Position numbers and translations under genes: made by a program. From contig CAVYFA010000001.1 of the NCBI GenBank assembly GCA_963767715.1, forward strand, positions 496,001-560,000: a stretch of 64,000 bases of DNA, written 5' to 3'. Below, one piece after another: positions 16,543 to 24,580 of this stretch. Origin of the DNA: CAVSXS01 sp963767715 (GTDB lineage Bacteria; Chloroflexota; Ktedonobacteria; Ktedonobacterales; Ktedonobacteraceae). The notes below the pieces were generated by a model. That model was not told the DNA's origin. It made no database searches and was given only the letters and a program-made list of their open reading frames with translations. Position 1 is the stretch's first letter, and each line of letters starts with the position of its first letter.

Positions 16543-17409
16543 TTGCAGTACGGAGTTACGTTGTTAAACATTGGAGTGGATGCGCGTTCACTTGCCGATC
16601 TTGCCCGAGACGCCGAAGAAGCAGGCTGGGATGGTGTATTCGTCTGGGATTGCATCTACATCGAAAGCGAGGGGCTCCAGGGAAGGCCGGTATGCGATCC
16701 GTGGATCGCCATGACGGCCATTGCCATGAGGACCGAGCGAGTTCGCATCGGGCCGATGGTGACACCGCTCACGAGGCGAAGGCCCTGGAAACTGGCGCGT
16801 GAGACGGTGAGCCTCGATCATCTCTCCAACGGACGGCTCATCTTACCGGTCGGATTAGGGGCTATCGACGATGGAGGCTTTCGCAAGGTGGGAGAAGAGC
16901 TGGACCGCAAGACGCGCGCGAAGATGCTCGATGAAAGCCTGGATATCTTACGCGGCCTGTGGAGCGCGCAGCCTTTCAGCTATAACGGCGAGCACTATCA
17001 TGTAGAGGAAATGACGTTTTATCCACCTCCTGTGCAGTCGCCCGGTATCCCAATCTGGGTTGTGGGGGCCTGGCCGAGGAAGAAATCGATGCAGCGCGTC
17101 CTGCGCTGTGATGGTGTATTGCCATCCAAAATGAATGAGGATGGCTCCTTTGCCGAGATGACTCCCACCGATATCAAGGAAATGAAGACATTTATCGATG
17201 AACGGCGCACCCAGACAACTCCTTTTGACATCGTGATGGAGGGAGAATCGCCCGGCGACGATCACGAGAGGGCGTCCGCCATCGTTCAACCGCTGGCGGA
17301 TGCCGGCGTTACATGGTGGTTGGAAGCAGTGTGGGGAACTCCTGAGACACAGGGAGGCATAGAGGGCATGCGCACGCGCATCCGGCAGGGCCCTCCACGC
17401 GTCGGATAG
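16543..17409 (+). CDS. LLM-class flavin-dependent oxidoreductase
   Basis: About 289 residues of the luciferase-like monooxygenase (TIM-barrel) family, using FMN or F420. The N-terminus YGVTLLNIGVDARSLADLAR and the segments RVRIGPMVTPLTRRRPWKLA and SNGRLILPVGLGA are characteristic. The TTG at 16543 is preferred because GAGGAGG lies about 5 bases upstream and the conserved strand starts just after it; the frame extends upstream to an ATG at 16465 that lies inside the palindromic repeat element. The substrate is unknown. Confidence 0.85.
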   Translation: MQYGVTLLNIGVDARSLADLARDAEEAGWDGVFVWDCIYIESEGLQGRPVCDPWIAMTAIAMRTERVRIGPMVTPLTRRRPWKLARETVSLDHLSNGRLILPVGLGAIDDGGFRKVGEELDRKTRAKMLDESLDILRGLWSAQPFSYNGEHYHVEEMTFYPPPVQSPGIPIWVVGAWPRKKSMQRVLRCDGVLPSKMNEDGSFAEMTPTDIKEMKTFIDERRTQTTPFDIVMEGESPGDDHERASAIVQPLADAGVTWWLEAVWGTPETQGGIEGMRTRIRQGPPRVG

Positions 17410-17453
17410 AACCTGATTGATTATCGCCTGACGTGGCCCAAAGCAAAAGTAGG

Positions 17454-17489
17454 GCCCGGTTTACCGCGGCCACCGCCGATTTATCGGCC
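17454..17489. repeat. Dispersed CCGATTTATCGG repeat, copy 2
   Basis: It starts GCCCGGTTTACCG and ends CACCGCCGATTTATCGGCC, closely matching 781-815. It lies just upstream of the broken VOC/M20 locus. Confidence 0.7.
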
Positions 17490-17543
17490 AGCCTGTTGCT
17501 CACGACACCAACGGCCAGGCTCGACCTCTTGAAGGAGGGAAAC

Positions 17544-18165
17544 ATGATCAACGCAGCACACATCATTCTCTACAGCACCGACGCGGAGGCTGATCGGGCC
17601 TTCATCCAGGACGTGCTGGGATTTTCGGGGGTCGACGCCGGTGATGGCTGGCTGATCTTCAAGCTGCCGCCAGCCGAGTATCTCCGCGCAAGGCCAGGGA
17701 ATGCGGGAAATGGCGCAACTCGTGGCGGAAAGCTTGCGCGAACTTGGGGCCGAGACCTCGCTGGTGCCTACCCAGGGCTTTCCCGTGGTGGTGGGACGCC
17801 TTGCCGGTGAGAGCGCGCGTCGTCTCGCCATCTACGACCACTACGATGCCCAGCCGCCCGAGCCTCTAGAGGCCTGGAGCGTGCCACCGTTCGAGGCAGT
17901 GTGGCGTGACCTTCCTGGTTGAGGGCGAGGAGGAGATCGGCAGCCCCAGCCTGGGTGAGTTTGCCCGCGCTCACCAGGACTTGCTGCAAGCGGATGCCTG
18001 TCTCTGGGAGGCGGGCGCGCGGAATGAGCAGGGTTCGATTACCATCACTGCCGGGTTGAAAGGTATCTTGAGTGTTGAACTGCGGGTGCAGAGCATATCC
18101 GGCTGGATGACTTTCTGCTGAACATCAAGCTCATCGCCGTGCTGCTCGCAGAGTTCGCAGTGTAA
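17544..18165 (+). pseudogene. Relic of a VOC gene fused by deletion to an M20 peptidase gene
   Basis: An ATG at 17544 with AAGGAGGG upstream opens a VOC-type N-terminus (HIILYSTDAEADRAFIQDVL) that loses similarity after LPPAE at 17678. In another frame, M20-family metallopeptidase sequence starts at 17671 (PSISAQGQGMREMAQ) and runs to PFEAV near 17900. After a jump it resumes as TFLVEGEEEIGSPSL (about 17905-18090), then jumps again to an M20-like C-terminus (HIRLDDFLLNIKLIAVLLAE) ending TAA at 18163-18165. Two of the missing stretches (about 80 and 200 residues) include metal ligands. No functional product is possible. Confidence 0.8.
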
Positions 18166-18190
18166 GGCGAAAGAGGGGTCTCCAGTGCCC

Positions 18191-18535
18191 TTACGAATCC
18201 TGCATAAGCCCGGTGATGTTGCCGTCCGCGTCTTTGACCAGGGCAATCAGTCTTCCCCCGCCGACGTTCTGGACCTCCTGGTGGACTTGCGCACCGGCGT
18301 CGCGGAGCAGTTGCAGACTCTTCTGAATGTCGCTCACCGGCCTGTAGGCAAGCGGTCCCGTCTGGCCTTTGCGGTGGCCATGGGGATCTAATCCGATTTC
18401 CTGGTCTCCCACCCGAAAGCCTACATAATACGCCGTGTCCACATACGGCTCTACCTCCAGCAATGCACTATAGAACCTCTTGGCTTGAGCGAGATCGTTG
18501 ACGGGATAGACGACCAGGCTGAATCCTTGAACCAT
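18191..18535 (-). CDS. VOC family protein
   Basis: A 114-residue glyoxalase/bleomycin-resistance-fold protein. VVYPVNDLAQAKRFYSALL is the first beta-alpha unit and VKDADGNITGLMQ the last strand region with its D-x-D-G-N turn. The compact size fits a single two-module VOC chain that dimerises. AAAGGAG lies about 7 bases before the ATG at 18535. The enzymatic role is unknown. A 27-bp palindrome lies about 170 bp upstream. Confidence 0.83.
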   Translation of the reverse strand: MVQGFSLVVYPVNDLAQAKRFYSALLEVEPYVDTAYYVGFRVGDQEIGLDPHGHRKGQTGPLAYRPVSDIQKSLQLLRDAGAQVHQEVQNVGGGRLIALVKDADGNITGLMQDS

Positions 18536-18704
18536 GATGTACTCCTTTTCTTAACTGAACATACAGGTTTTGATCGAGACGGTGCCACCCAACTGGCTTT
18601 ATACGGGAGCGGGTCTCCCTGTAGCATCGGGTGAGTTCGGCTCGTCATTAGTATGACGTAATGAAAGGGGGGAATGTGACCGATGGGCGACGAAGTTCCT
18701 GGAA

Positions 18705-18731
18705 ATTTACCGCTCAAAATGAGCGGTAAAT
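18705..18731. promoter_or_regulatory. 12-bp inverted repeat between VOC and YceI genes
   Basis: ATTTACCGCTCA (18705-18716) and TGAGCGGTAAAT (18720-18731) are exact complements separated by AAA. Both neighbours are on the minus strand, so this lies upstream of the VOC gene and downstream of the YceI gene. It could be an operator; there is no T-run to make it an intrinsic terminator. The rest of 18536-18865 shows no gene. Confidence 0.5.
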
Positions 18732-18865
18732 GATCATCGGCACCTACCTGAAGCCGCTTCTCAGGCGGGTTTAGCGGGCCCAAAAAAATTCTTTCTGACA
18801 CGCATCTATTTTTTACAAACCCTATCCCGGCAGCTACAAAACTGGCAGCGGGATAGTCATTTTAG

Positions 18866-19414
18866 CTATTCGGCCAGAGCTATAACCGCTGCCTCTCGTT
18901 CTTCGACTGGCTGCTGAACAGCCTGCAGCTCAATTTCGACAGTGGCCGTCTCACCCGCAGCGAACTGTAGCCTCATGCCCTGGCCCAGGCCAAAATCGTG
19001 GCGGTTGATCTTTGCTCTGGCGGTCAGGGAAGCCGGCGCACCCGGGATCGGGCGCTGACCATGATAGGTGACATCGAAGGTGACCGGTTTCGTCACCCCA
19101 AGCAGGGTCAGGTTCCCCGTCACTTTATAGTCCTGGCCGGCGATATGTTCGACCTTCGTACTCTTGAAGGCAATCGTAGCATACTGCTTGACGGCAAAGA
19201 AGGCCGCAGAACGCAGGTGAGCATCACGCAGCCTGTTGTGGGTATCGATACTGGCCGCGTCGACTTCAGCCTCGACCCAGGAGCTGGCAGGGTTCTGCTC
19301 GTCAAGAGAGAGTTGGCCACGCAGCGCGTTGAAACGTCCTTTCGTGGTGGTGACCCCCAGGACTCGGATAGCAAACGACACGTATGAATGGGTGGGATCG
19401 ATTGTCCAGATCAT
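18866..19414 (-). CDS. YceI family protein
   Basis: A 182-residue lipocalin-like YceI-domain protein. The signature WTIDPTHSYVSFAIRVLGVT and the later VTGNLTLLGVTKPVTFDVTY are diagnostic. The family binds isoprenoid-type lipids in an extended barrel. No signal peptide is present, so it is probably cytoplasmic. AAAGGAGG lies upstream of the ATG at 19414. It is divergent from the 19681-20980 genes and separated from them by a perfect 30-bp-arm palindrome; YceI-like genes are often close to ECF sigma factors. Confidence 0.9.
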   Translation of the reverse strand: MIWTIDPTHSYVSFAIRVLGVTTTKGRFNALRGQLSLDEQNPASSWVEAEVDAASIDTHNRLRDAHLRSAAFFAVKQYATIAFKSTKVEHIAGQDYKVTGNLTLLGVTKPVTFDVTYHGQRPIPGAPASLTARAKINRHDFGLGQGMRLQFAAGETATVEIELQAVQQPVEEREAAVIALAE

Positions 19415-19480
19415 TGTAATTCCTCCTTTGAGAAGCTGGAAAGCAACCGTGAAACGAGCTTACGGTAGCTCGTAATCAGG

Positions 19481-19550
19481 GAGAGGGTCGAGGGGGTACA
19501 TTTGTGACAGGCCGACATGTCTGTCACAAATGTACCCCCTCGACCCTCTC
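19481..19550. repeat. Perfect 30-bp inverted repeat between divergent genes
   Basis: Arm 19481-19510 is the exact reverse complement of 19521-19550, with a 10-bp spacer. It occupies the divergent promoter region of the YceI gene and the 19681 gene. Each strand carries CTGTCACAAATGTACC next to the centre. TGTCACA equals the -35 motif reported for ECF41 sigma factors (recalled, not checked), and an ECF41 gene lies 550 bp away, but no matching -10 is clear. Confidence 0.8.
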
Positions 19551-19680
19551 CTTTCATGAACAGCATGCTGGTGGGGATTGTAATAACAATTCTGCCAGGC
19601 TTGAAAAGCTGAGATAAAACGTTCGTTACCCACTCCGCTCGGAAGGAGCGGGGTTAACCAGAAATTGGAGGACCGGTTCA

Positions 19681-20004
19681 ATGAAAATTTTAGTAATGCC
19701 CAAACCAATCGAAGGCGTCGCGCGCGAGGAGATGCTGCAACATGCCGCGGAAGAAATTCAAGCGGTGTGGGAACTCTACAAGCAAGGCATCGTCCGCGAA
19801 TTCTACACACGCGCAAATGAGCCAGGGAGAGTGGTGCTCATGCTAGAAAGCGCAAGCACCGAAGCCGCCTGGGATGCGCTTGCCACATTGCCATTCGCGC
19901 GGTTGCACCTGATCGACTTCGATGTAATCCCGCTGGCTCCCTTCTTCGGCCTGGAGCGCCTGTCCCAGGCATCGGCTGGGGCACCCGTGGGGAAGACAAA
20001 CTAA
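19681..20004 (+). CDS. Muconolactone-isomerase-like small protein (dimeric alpha/beta barrel)
   Basis: 107 residues beginning MKILVMPKPIEGVAREEMLQ. The pattern of strand, long helix (HAAEEIQAVWELYKQGIVRE), strand FYTRANEPGRVVLML and a second half ending LIDFDVIPLAPF resembles the ferredoxin-like dimeric alpha/beta-barrel proteins related to muconolactone isomerase and YCII. The catalytic role is not established. GGAGG lies 8 bases upstream of the ATG. It precedes the ECF41 sigma factor by 100 bp; ECF41 genes are typically linked to small oxidoreductase or decarboxylase-type genes. Confidence 0.72.
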   Translation: MKILVMPKPIEGVAREEMLQHAAEEIQAVWELYKQGIVREFYTRANEPGRVVLMLESASTEAAWDALATLPFARLHLIDFDVIPLAPFFGLERLSQASAGAPVGKTN

Positions 20005-20027
20005 TAGCAGATTGTTCCCTTGATTTG

Positions 20028-20068
20028 AGAGGAAAGCCGATGTTCGTAAGCAGCGCCGGCTTTCCTCT
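20028..20068. terminator. 12-bp inverted repeat between small protein and sigma factor
   Basis: AGAGGAAAGCCG (20028-20039) pairs with CGGCTTTCCTCT (20057-20068) across 17 bp. It lies between the 19681 gene and the sigma factor. It may be a weak terminator or an attenuating hairpin; no T-run follows. Confidence 0.4.
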
Positions 20069-20104
20069 GAGGTAAAATCATGAGTAAGTTTACGGAGGAT
20101 GAAC

Positions 20105-20980
20105 ATGACGGAATCCTTTGAAACCTACCGGACGTACCTGTTTGCCATCGCCTACCGCATGCTGGGCAGCGCGATGGATGCCGAGGACATGGTGCAGGAA
20201 ACCTACCTGCGCTACCAGAGCACGCCGCCGGAAACGATTGGCTCACTCAAAGCGTTTCTGACGACCATCATCAGCCGTTTATGCGTCGATCAACTGCACC
20301 TGGCGCGCCGGCAACGCGAACAATACCTGGGGCCCTGGCTGCCAGAACCAATCATCACGGCTGAAAATCCCGAAGTAATCAGCCCGGAGGAGCGCGTTGA
20401 CCGGGAAGAGTCGATCTCGATGGCGTTCCTGCTGTTGCTGGAACAGCTTCAACCGGTCGAACGGGCGGTCTTCCTGCTGCGTGAAGTCTTCGACTACGAC
20501 TATGCCGAAATTGCCGGCTTTCTCGGCAAAAGTGAGGTGGCCTGCCGCCAGTGGTTCAGCCGCGCGAAGAAACACCTGGCCGACCACCGGCCACGCTTCT
20601 CAGCGCCGCCCGAAATACAGCGGCAGATGCTGATAAGCTTCCAACAAGCGATTGCCGGGGGCGAGATGACCCCTCTAGTGAATATGCTGGCCGACGATGT
20701 GACCTTCTGGGCCGATGGAGGTGGCAAGGTCAAAGGAGTGGCGACCCAACAACTATTCGGGCGTGACGTGGTGGCGCCTTTCTTGCTGAGCAACTCGCCC
20801 ATTTTCAGGAACACGTTACCAGGGAACATTCGTACGGAACTGGCCGAAGTCAACGGCCAACCGGCGCTTATCATGCGCTCTGGCGAGCGAGCTCTAGCCG
20901 TGCTGACAATCGATATTGAAGCGGAACAGATCAAGGCTATTCGTTTTGTGGCAAATCCAGATAAACTGGCGCATATCTAA
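20105..20980 (+). CDS. ECF41-type RNA polymerase sigma factor (SigJ-like)
   Basis: About 291 residues. Sigma region 2 (YLFAIAYRMLGSAMDAEDMV) and region 4 (FDYDYAEIAGFLGKSEVACR) are followed by an SnoaL-like C-terminal extension (about 175-291). The linker has the ECF41 hallmark WLPEP, and the extension shows DGGGKVKG and ends near NPDKL, both conserved in the group. In ECF41 proteins the extension modulates activity in place of a separate anti-sigma factor; none is encoded here. ATG 20105 is chosen over ATG 20099 because GGAGG then lies 6 bases away. It precedes a VOC gene by 30 bp. Confidence 0.9.
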   Translation: MTESFETYRTYLFAIAYRMLGSAMDAEDMVQETYLRYQSTPPETIGSLKAFLTTIISRLCVDQLHLARRQREQYLGPWLPEPIITAENPEVISPEERVDREESISMAFLLLLEQLQPVERAVFLLREVFDYDYAEIAGFLGKSEVACRQWFSRAKKHLADHRPRFSAPPEIQRQMLISFQQAIAGGEMTPLVNMLADDVTFWADGGGKVKGVATQQLFGRDVVAPFLLSNSPIFRNTLPGNIRTELAEVNGQPALIMRSGERALAVLTIDIEAEQIKAIRFVANPDKLAHI

Positions 20981-21010
20981 CGCGAGATGTGCGCATGAGA
21001 GGAAATTGCA

Positions 21011-21427
21011 ATGACAACAACCAGTGACTTCCCAACAACCGGTGTAGAACTGAGATACCTGCTTGTGGCGAGTGACTACAACCGCTCGCTGGCCTTCTAT
21101 CGCGACGTGCTGGGAGCGAAGGTAGTGCGCCAGATTTCCGATGCTCTCTGTCTCCTGAGCTTTGGGGGCAGCGAATTGTTGCTGACGATTGGAGGCGCTC
21201 CTACCCAGGATAAGCCCGGCGTGACCTTTGCGCCGCCCATCGACCCGAACACAGTCAGCAGCGAGCTGAACATTCGTGTACCGGACTGTGTTGCCGCTTA
21301 CGAGGTATTGCGCTCGCGCGGAGCCGAGTTCCTCTCACTCCCGGTGGACTGGGGCTACGAGATACGTGCCTTCTTGCGCGATCCCGATGGTCATCTCATA
21401 GAGCTGACGCAAAGCGGTCAGCAGTAG
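21011..21427 (+). CDS. VOC family protein
   Basis: 138 residues with the glyoxalase-like fold: LLVASDYNRSLAFYRDVLGA in the first module, IRVPDCVAAYEVLRSRGAEF starting the second, and the final strand RDPDGHLIELTQ with its conserved D-P-D-G-H. GAGAGGAAA precedes the ATG. It starts 30 bp after the sigma factor and is probably in its operon, so it may be an ECF41-controlled enzyme. Its 3' end overlaps the convergent S9 peptidase gene by 10 bp. Confidence 0.87.
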   Translation: MTTTSDFPTTGVELRYLLVASDYNRSLAFYRDVLGAKVVRQISDALCLLSFGGSELLLTIGGAPTQDKPGVTFAPPIDPNTVSSELNIRVPDCVAAYEVLRSRGAEFLSLPVDWGYEIRAFLRDPDGHLIELTQSGQQ

Positions 21428-23364
21428 GTATCGTACCAGCGCCTGACCCGCTTCAGGATATCTATCTGATGCGCGCGTTCTGCCACGCCATGAGGTTCTC
21501 GTGGGTAGACGACGAACTCGACTGGAACCCCTTGTTTCCTCAAGGCCCGGTGAAATCCAGTCGCCTGGCTGAGCGGTACCCGCGCATCGTTCTCTCCGTG
21601 CAAAATGAGCACCGGCGTCGTGACGTGGCGAGCGAAGGTAATCGGGCTGAGGTCCAGGTGCCGTCTCTGTGTCTCACCATCCCATGGCGCGCTCCCGCCC
21701 AACTCCTGCTCAAAGTCAGGCATATCGCTTGTCATGACCATCATGCCCCAATCACTGACTCCCGCGCCCATCACGGCTGCTTTAAAACGCCCGGTCTGTG
21801 TCACTGCCCAGGCGGACATAAAACCTCCCTGGCTCCATCCTCCAATCCCCAGACGCTCGGGATCGGCTATCCCTCGATCAATCGCTGCGTCTACCGCCGC
21901 GATCACATCCTGGTAATCAGCCTGCCCTACCGCGCCTCGTGCTGCTGCCGCGAACTGCTCTCCGTGCCCGAAGCCCCCACGGGGGTTCGGCATCAGCACC
22001 GCGTATCCGGCCAGGGCCAACCATTGCCCCCAGTCAAGGGCATCCAGGTGGAATTCGTGCCCCCATCTGCCATAGGGTCCGCCATGGACGAGCGTGACCA
22101 TCGGCAAGGGGTACGCCTCTGTTTCCTGGGGTGGTCGGATCAGAACCCCATCAAGCTCCAACCCATCACTGGCCGTCCAGTAGAACGGTTCTTGCCTGCC
22201 AAAGGCCATGCCAGCCAGGTGCTTGTGATGGGCCGAAATTTGCTGCATGGCGATCGTTTTGCCGTTGTGCCCGACCTGTCCCTGGCCGGCCCACACCTCC
22301 CAGGGCTGATCCCCGGCACTGCGAACGACGGCTATGGTGAGCATTCCCTCTTCGCCGGGCCGTACATCCCAGGAGGCATACTCTACCCCGCGCTCTCCAT
22401 CCATTCCATCCAGGAGTGTCACCGCCTCTCCGTTCTTTGGGTCCAGCATGTCTATCCGACTTCCCAACCCTTCTCCGATCAGGACAGCAAGCGCGGGAGT
22501 CTGCTGGACCGCTCGCACCTCGGTCGCACAGTTGGTCTCTCCGCCTGCAATAGAGGTTGGCTCTCCTCCTTGTACTGGAACGGCATAGACCGCAAATGAT
22601 GACTGGCTTTTCTTCGCGACCGGGGCCACGAAAAAGAGCGTGCTTCCATCCTGAGACCAGGTCAGCGAATGTACCGCGCAGGGAAAACGGCACACGACCT
22701 GCGGCTGGCCCCCGGCGATGGCGATGCGTTCGATCACCACTTCACGCGCCCGGGCTTCCAGGTCGGGAGTCTGTTGGACGAGGTAGGCAATCTCCGTTCC
22801 GTGGGGATGCCAGGCAAAATCCGCAAGGTGCCGTTCCCCTGCGGCCAGCGTGGTGACCTCTCTGGTCGCCAAAGAGAGGAGGCGCAGACGCGCGTAGGGC
22901 CATTTTTCGCCATAGACGCGCGCGTCATCGCGCTCCTGTTCTTGCTTCTCCTCCTCTTCCGTTGGTTCATCGGCACTGGTAAAGGCAAGTTGACCGCCTC
23001 CCGGCGACCAGGCGAAATCAGCCACGCTTTTCTTGTTTTTGGTCGAGGTAAGCGCCAGCGCTTCTCCCCCATCTGCGGCGATGAGATAGAGTTGGGCAAT
23101 GCCGCGCTTTGCCCGGTCAGAAAGAAAAGCCAGGTGCTTGCCGTCAGGCGACCAGCGCGGATGCTGATCATGTGCCTCTCCGGCCGTGAACTGCCGCGTT
23201 TCTCCGGCGTGATCAGTCTCAGCAATCCAGATGGCGCTCGTTTCGTGCTCTTCTTTTTTGTTCAAAGGGGCCAGAATATACGCCACGCGTTTCCCATCGG
23301 GTGAGAGCTGCACATCAGAAGGGAAATCTTGATCGACAATCATCTCGGCGGTCAATTCAGACAT
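21418..23364 (-). CDS. S9 family serine peptidase (acylaminoacyl-peptidase type)
   Basis: About 648 residues. The N-terminal two-thirds is a WD40/TolB-like beta-propeller with repeats such as HPRWSPDGKHLAFLSDR. The C-terminal alpha/beta-hydrolase domain carries Ser near 511 in GGWSQGG, Asp near 593 in HGENDARVP and His near 625 in REPHGV. Such enzymes cleave short or blocked peptides; the propeller restricts entry. No signal peptide is seen, so it is likely cytoplasmic. Two ATGs occur in tandem; the second (23364) sits 6 bases from GGAG. It converges on the VOC gene. Confidence 0.92.
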   Translation of the reverse strand: MSELTAEMIVDQDFPSDVQLSPDGKRVAYILAPLNKKEEHETSAIWIAETDHAGETRQFTAGEAHDQHPRWSPDGKHLAFLSDRAKRGIAQLYLIAADGGEALALTSTKNKKSVADFAWSPGGGQLAFTSADEPTEEEEKQEQERDDARVYGEKWPYARLRLLSLATREVTTLAAGERHLADFAWHPHGTEIAYLVQQTPDLEARAREVVIERIAIAGGQPQVVCRFPCAVHSLTWSQDGSTLFFVAPVAKKSQSSFAVYAVPVQGGEPTSIAGGETNCATEVRAVQQTPALAVLIGEGLGSRIDMLDPKNGEAVTLLDGMDGERGVEYASWDVRPGEEGMLTIAVVRSAGDQPWEVWAGQGQVGHNGKTIAMQQISAHHKHLAGMAFGRQEPFYWTASDGLELDGVLIRPPQETEAYPLPMVTLVHGGPYGRWGHEFHLDALDWGQWLALAGYAVLMPNPRGGFGHGEQFAAAARGAVGQADYQDVIAAVDAAIDRGIADPERLGIGGWSQGGFMSAWAVTQTGRFKAAVMGAGVSDWGMMVMTSDMPDFEQELGGSAPWDGETQRRHLDLSPITFARHVTTPVLILHGENDARVPLSQATGFHRALRKQGVPVEFVVYPREPHGVAERAHQIDILKRVRRWYDTYC

Positions 23365-23584
23365 CATGTTCTCCTTTATAGCGTATGGGCTTCTCCCATG
23401 TAGTGTGGCATGTCGGACGTCTCCCTGGCAAATGTTTGCCCACGTTCCGCTTGCTTGTGTTCAGGTACAATCAGAGATCGAGTGAGACGAAAGCTGATAG
23501 CGTGGTACAATATGGTTCCTGGCAGTCTAAGGCGGCAACCATGAGAAATAAGCCAATCACAATGACCTGTGGAGAGTTTTTGCC

Positions 23585-24382
23585 ATGTCATCATCCTCGT
23601 CAGATCACAAAGAAGTTGTTCGTCAGGAGTTTACGCACCAGGCACCGGCGTATGCGGCGAATCCTTTGATCGCGGACCGATCCCAACTCATCCGCCTCGT
23701 ACAGATTGTGCATCCCCAGCCACAAGATCGCGTCCTGGATGTCGCTACCGGTCCAGGCTTTGTCGCGATAGCTTTTGCGGAAGCCGGGTGCGAAGTAGTG
23801 GGTATCGATCTTACTGAAGCGCCGCTTGAGATTGCTGAGCGGACGCGCCAGTCACGAGGACTCACGAACCTGCGCTTTCAACTGGGGGATGCTGAGCATC
23901 TTTCCTTTGGAGAGGAAGCATTTGATGTTGTCGTCTCTCGTTTTGCCTTTCATCACTGCGAAGATCCGCAACGCATAATTGCTGAGATGGGGCGCGTATG
24001 CCGCTCACAGGGCCTGGTAGCGATCGAAGACCTGGTGGTGAGCGAATATCCAGAGCGGGCTGCCTATCAAAACCGCTTTGAGCAGCTTCGTGATCCCTCG
24101 CATACACGTGCGCTCTCCATCAGCGCCTTCCTGGCACTGTTCACCGCCTGTGGGCTAGAAGTAGAACAGGTCTCTACCGATTACCTTGATCAGACGGTTG
24201 AACAATGGCTCGCGAATGCTCATACCCCAGACGATCTAGCTCAGCAAGTCCGAAAAATGATTGAGCAAGATCACCTTCACGATCTCAGCGGAACCCACCC
24301 GTTCGTTCAAGAGGGGTCAATGCATTTTCGTCAACGAACGGCTACATTTGTGGGCCGTAAAACTCGCTGTTCCCCCGCATGA
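23585..24382 (+). CDS. Class I SAM-dependent methyltransferase
   Basis: 265 residues with the Rossmann methyltransferase fold. Motif I is VLDVATGPGFVAIAF, the acidic residue after strand 2 lies in VVGIDLTEAPLEIAE, motif II is DAEHLSFGEEAFDVVVSRFA, and HHCEDPQRIIAEMGRVCR follows. It resembles UbiE/MenG-type and small-molecule methyltransferases; the substrate is unknown. GGAGAG lies 9 bases upstream of the ATG. A TACAAT -10-like box preceded by TGG is at about 23505. It is monocistronic and convergent with gyrB at 198 bp. Confidence 0.87.
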   Translation: MSSSSSDHKEVVRQEFTHQAPAYAANPLIADRSQLIRLVQIVHPQPQDRVLDVATGPGFVAIAFAEAGCEVVGIDLTEAPLEIAERTRQSRGLTNLRFQLGDAEHLSFGEEAFDVVVSRFAFHHCEDPQRIIAEMGRVCRSQGLVAIEDLVVSEYPERAAYQNRFEQLRDPSHTRALSISAFLALFTACGLEVEQVSTDYLDQTVEQWLANAHTPDDLAQQVRKMIEQDHLHDLSGTHPFVQEGSMHFRQRTATFVGRKTRCSPA

Positions 24383-24580
24383 TTCTCCCCAGGAGGAGCC
24401 GTAGGCGTGATGCAGATCTTTGCCAACATGAACGACCATTGGCGACCCTGACAATAATTCACAAGCCCTGGCAATCTGAGTAATGAGCTATTCCAGGCTG
24501 GAAAATGAGGTTGCTCAGAGAGCAGCTTTCGCATTACGCTTTCCCCCATGCCGAACAGGTGTGGTTCGACTCATCCAGCC

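Noticed and set aside
18822..18856. CTATCCCG/CGGGATAG hairpin after the YceI gene as an intrinsic terminator
   Set aside because: The stem is short, the loop long, and no T-run follows on the minus strand.
21469..22599. Plus-strand 376-codon frame opposite the S9 peptidase
   Set aside because: Shadow of the catalytic domain on the other strand.
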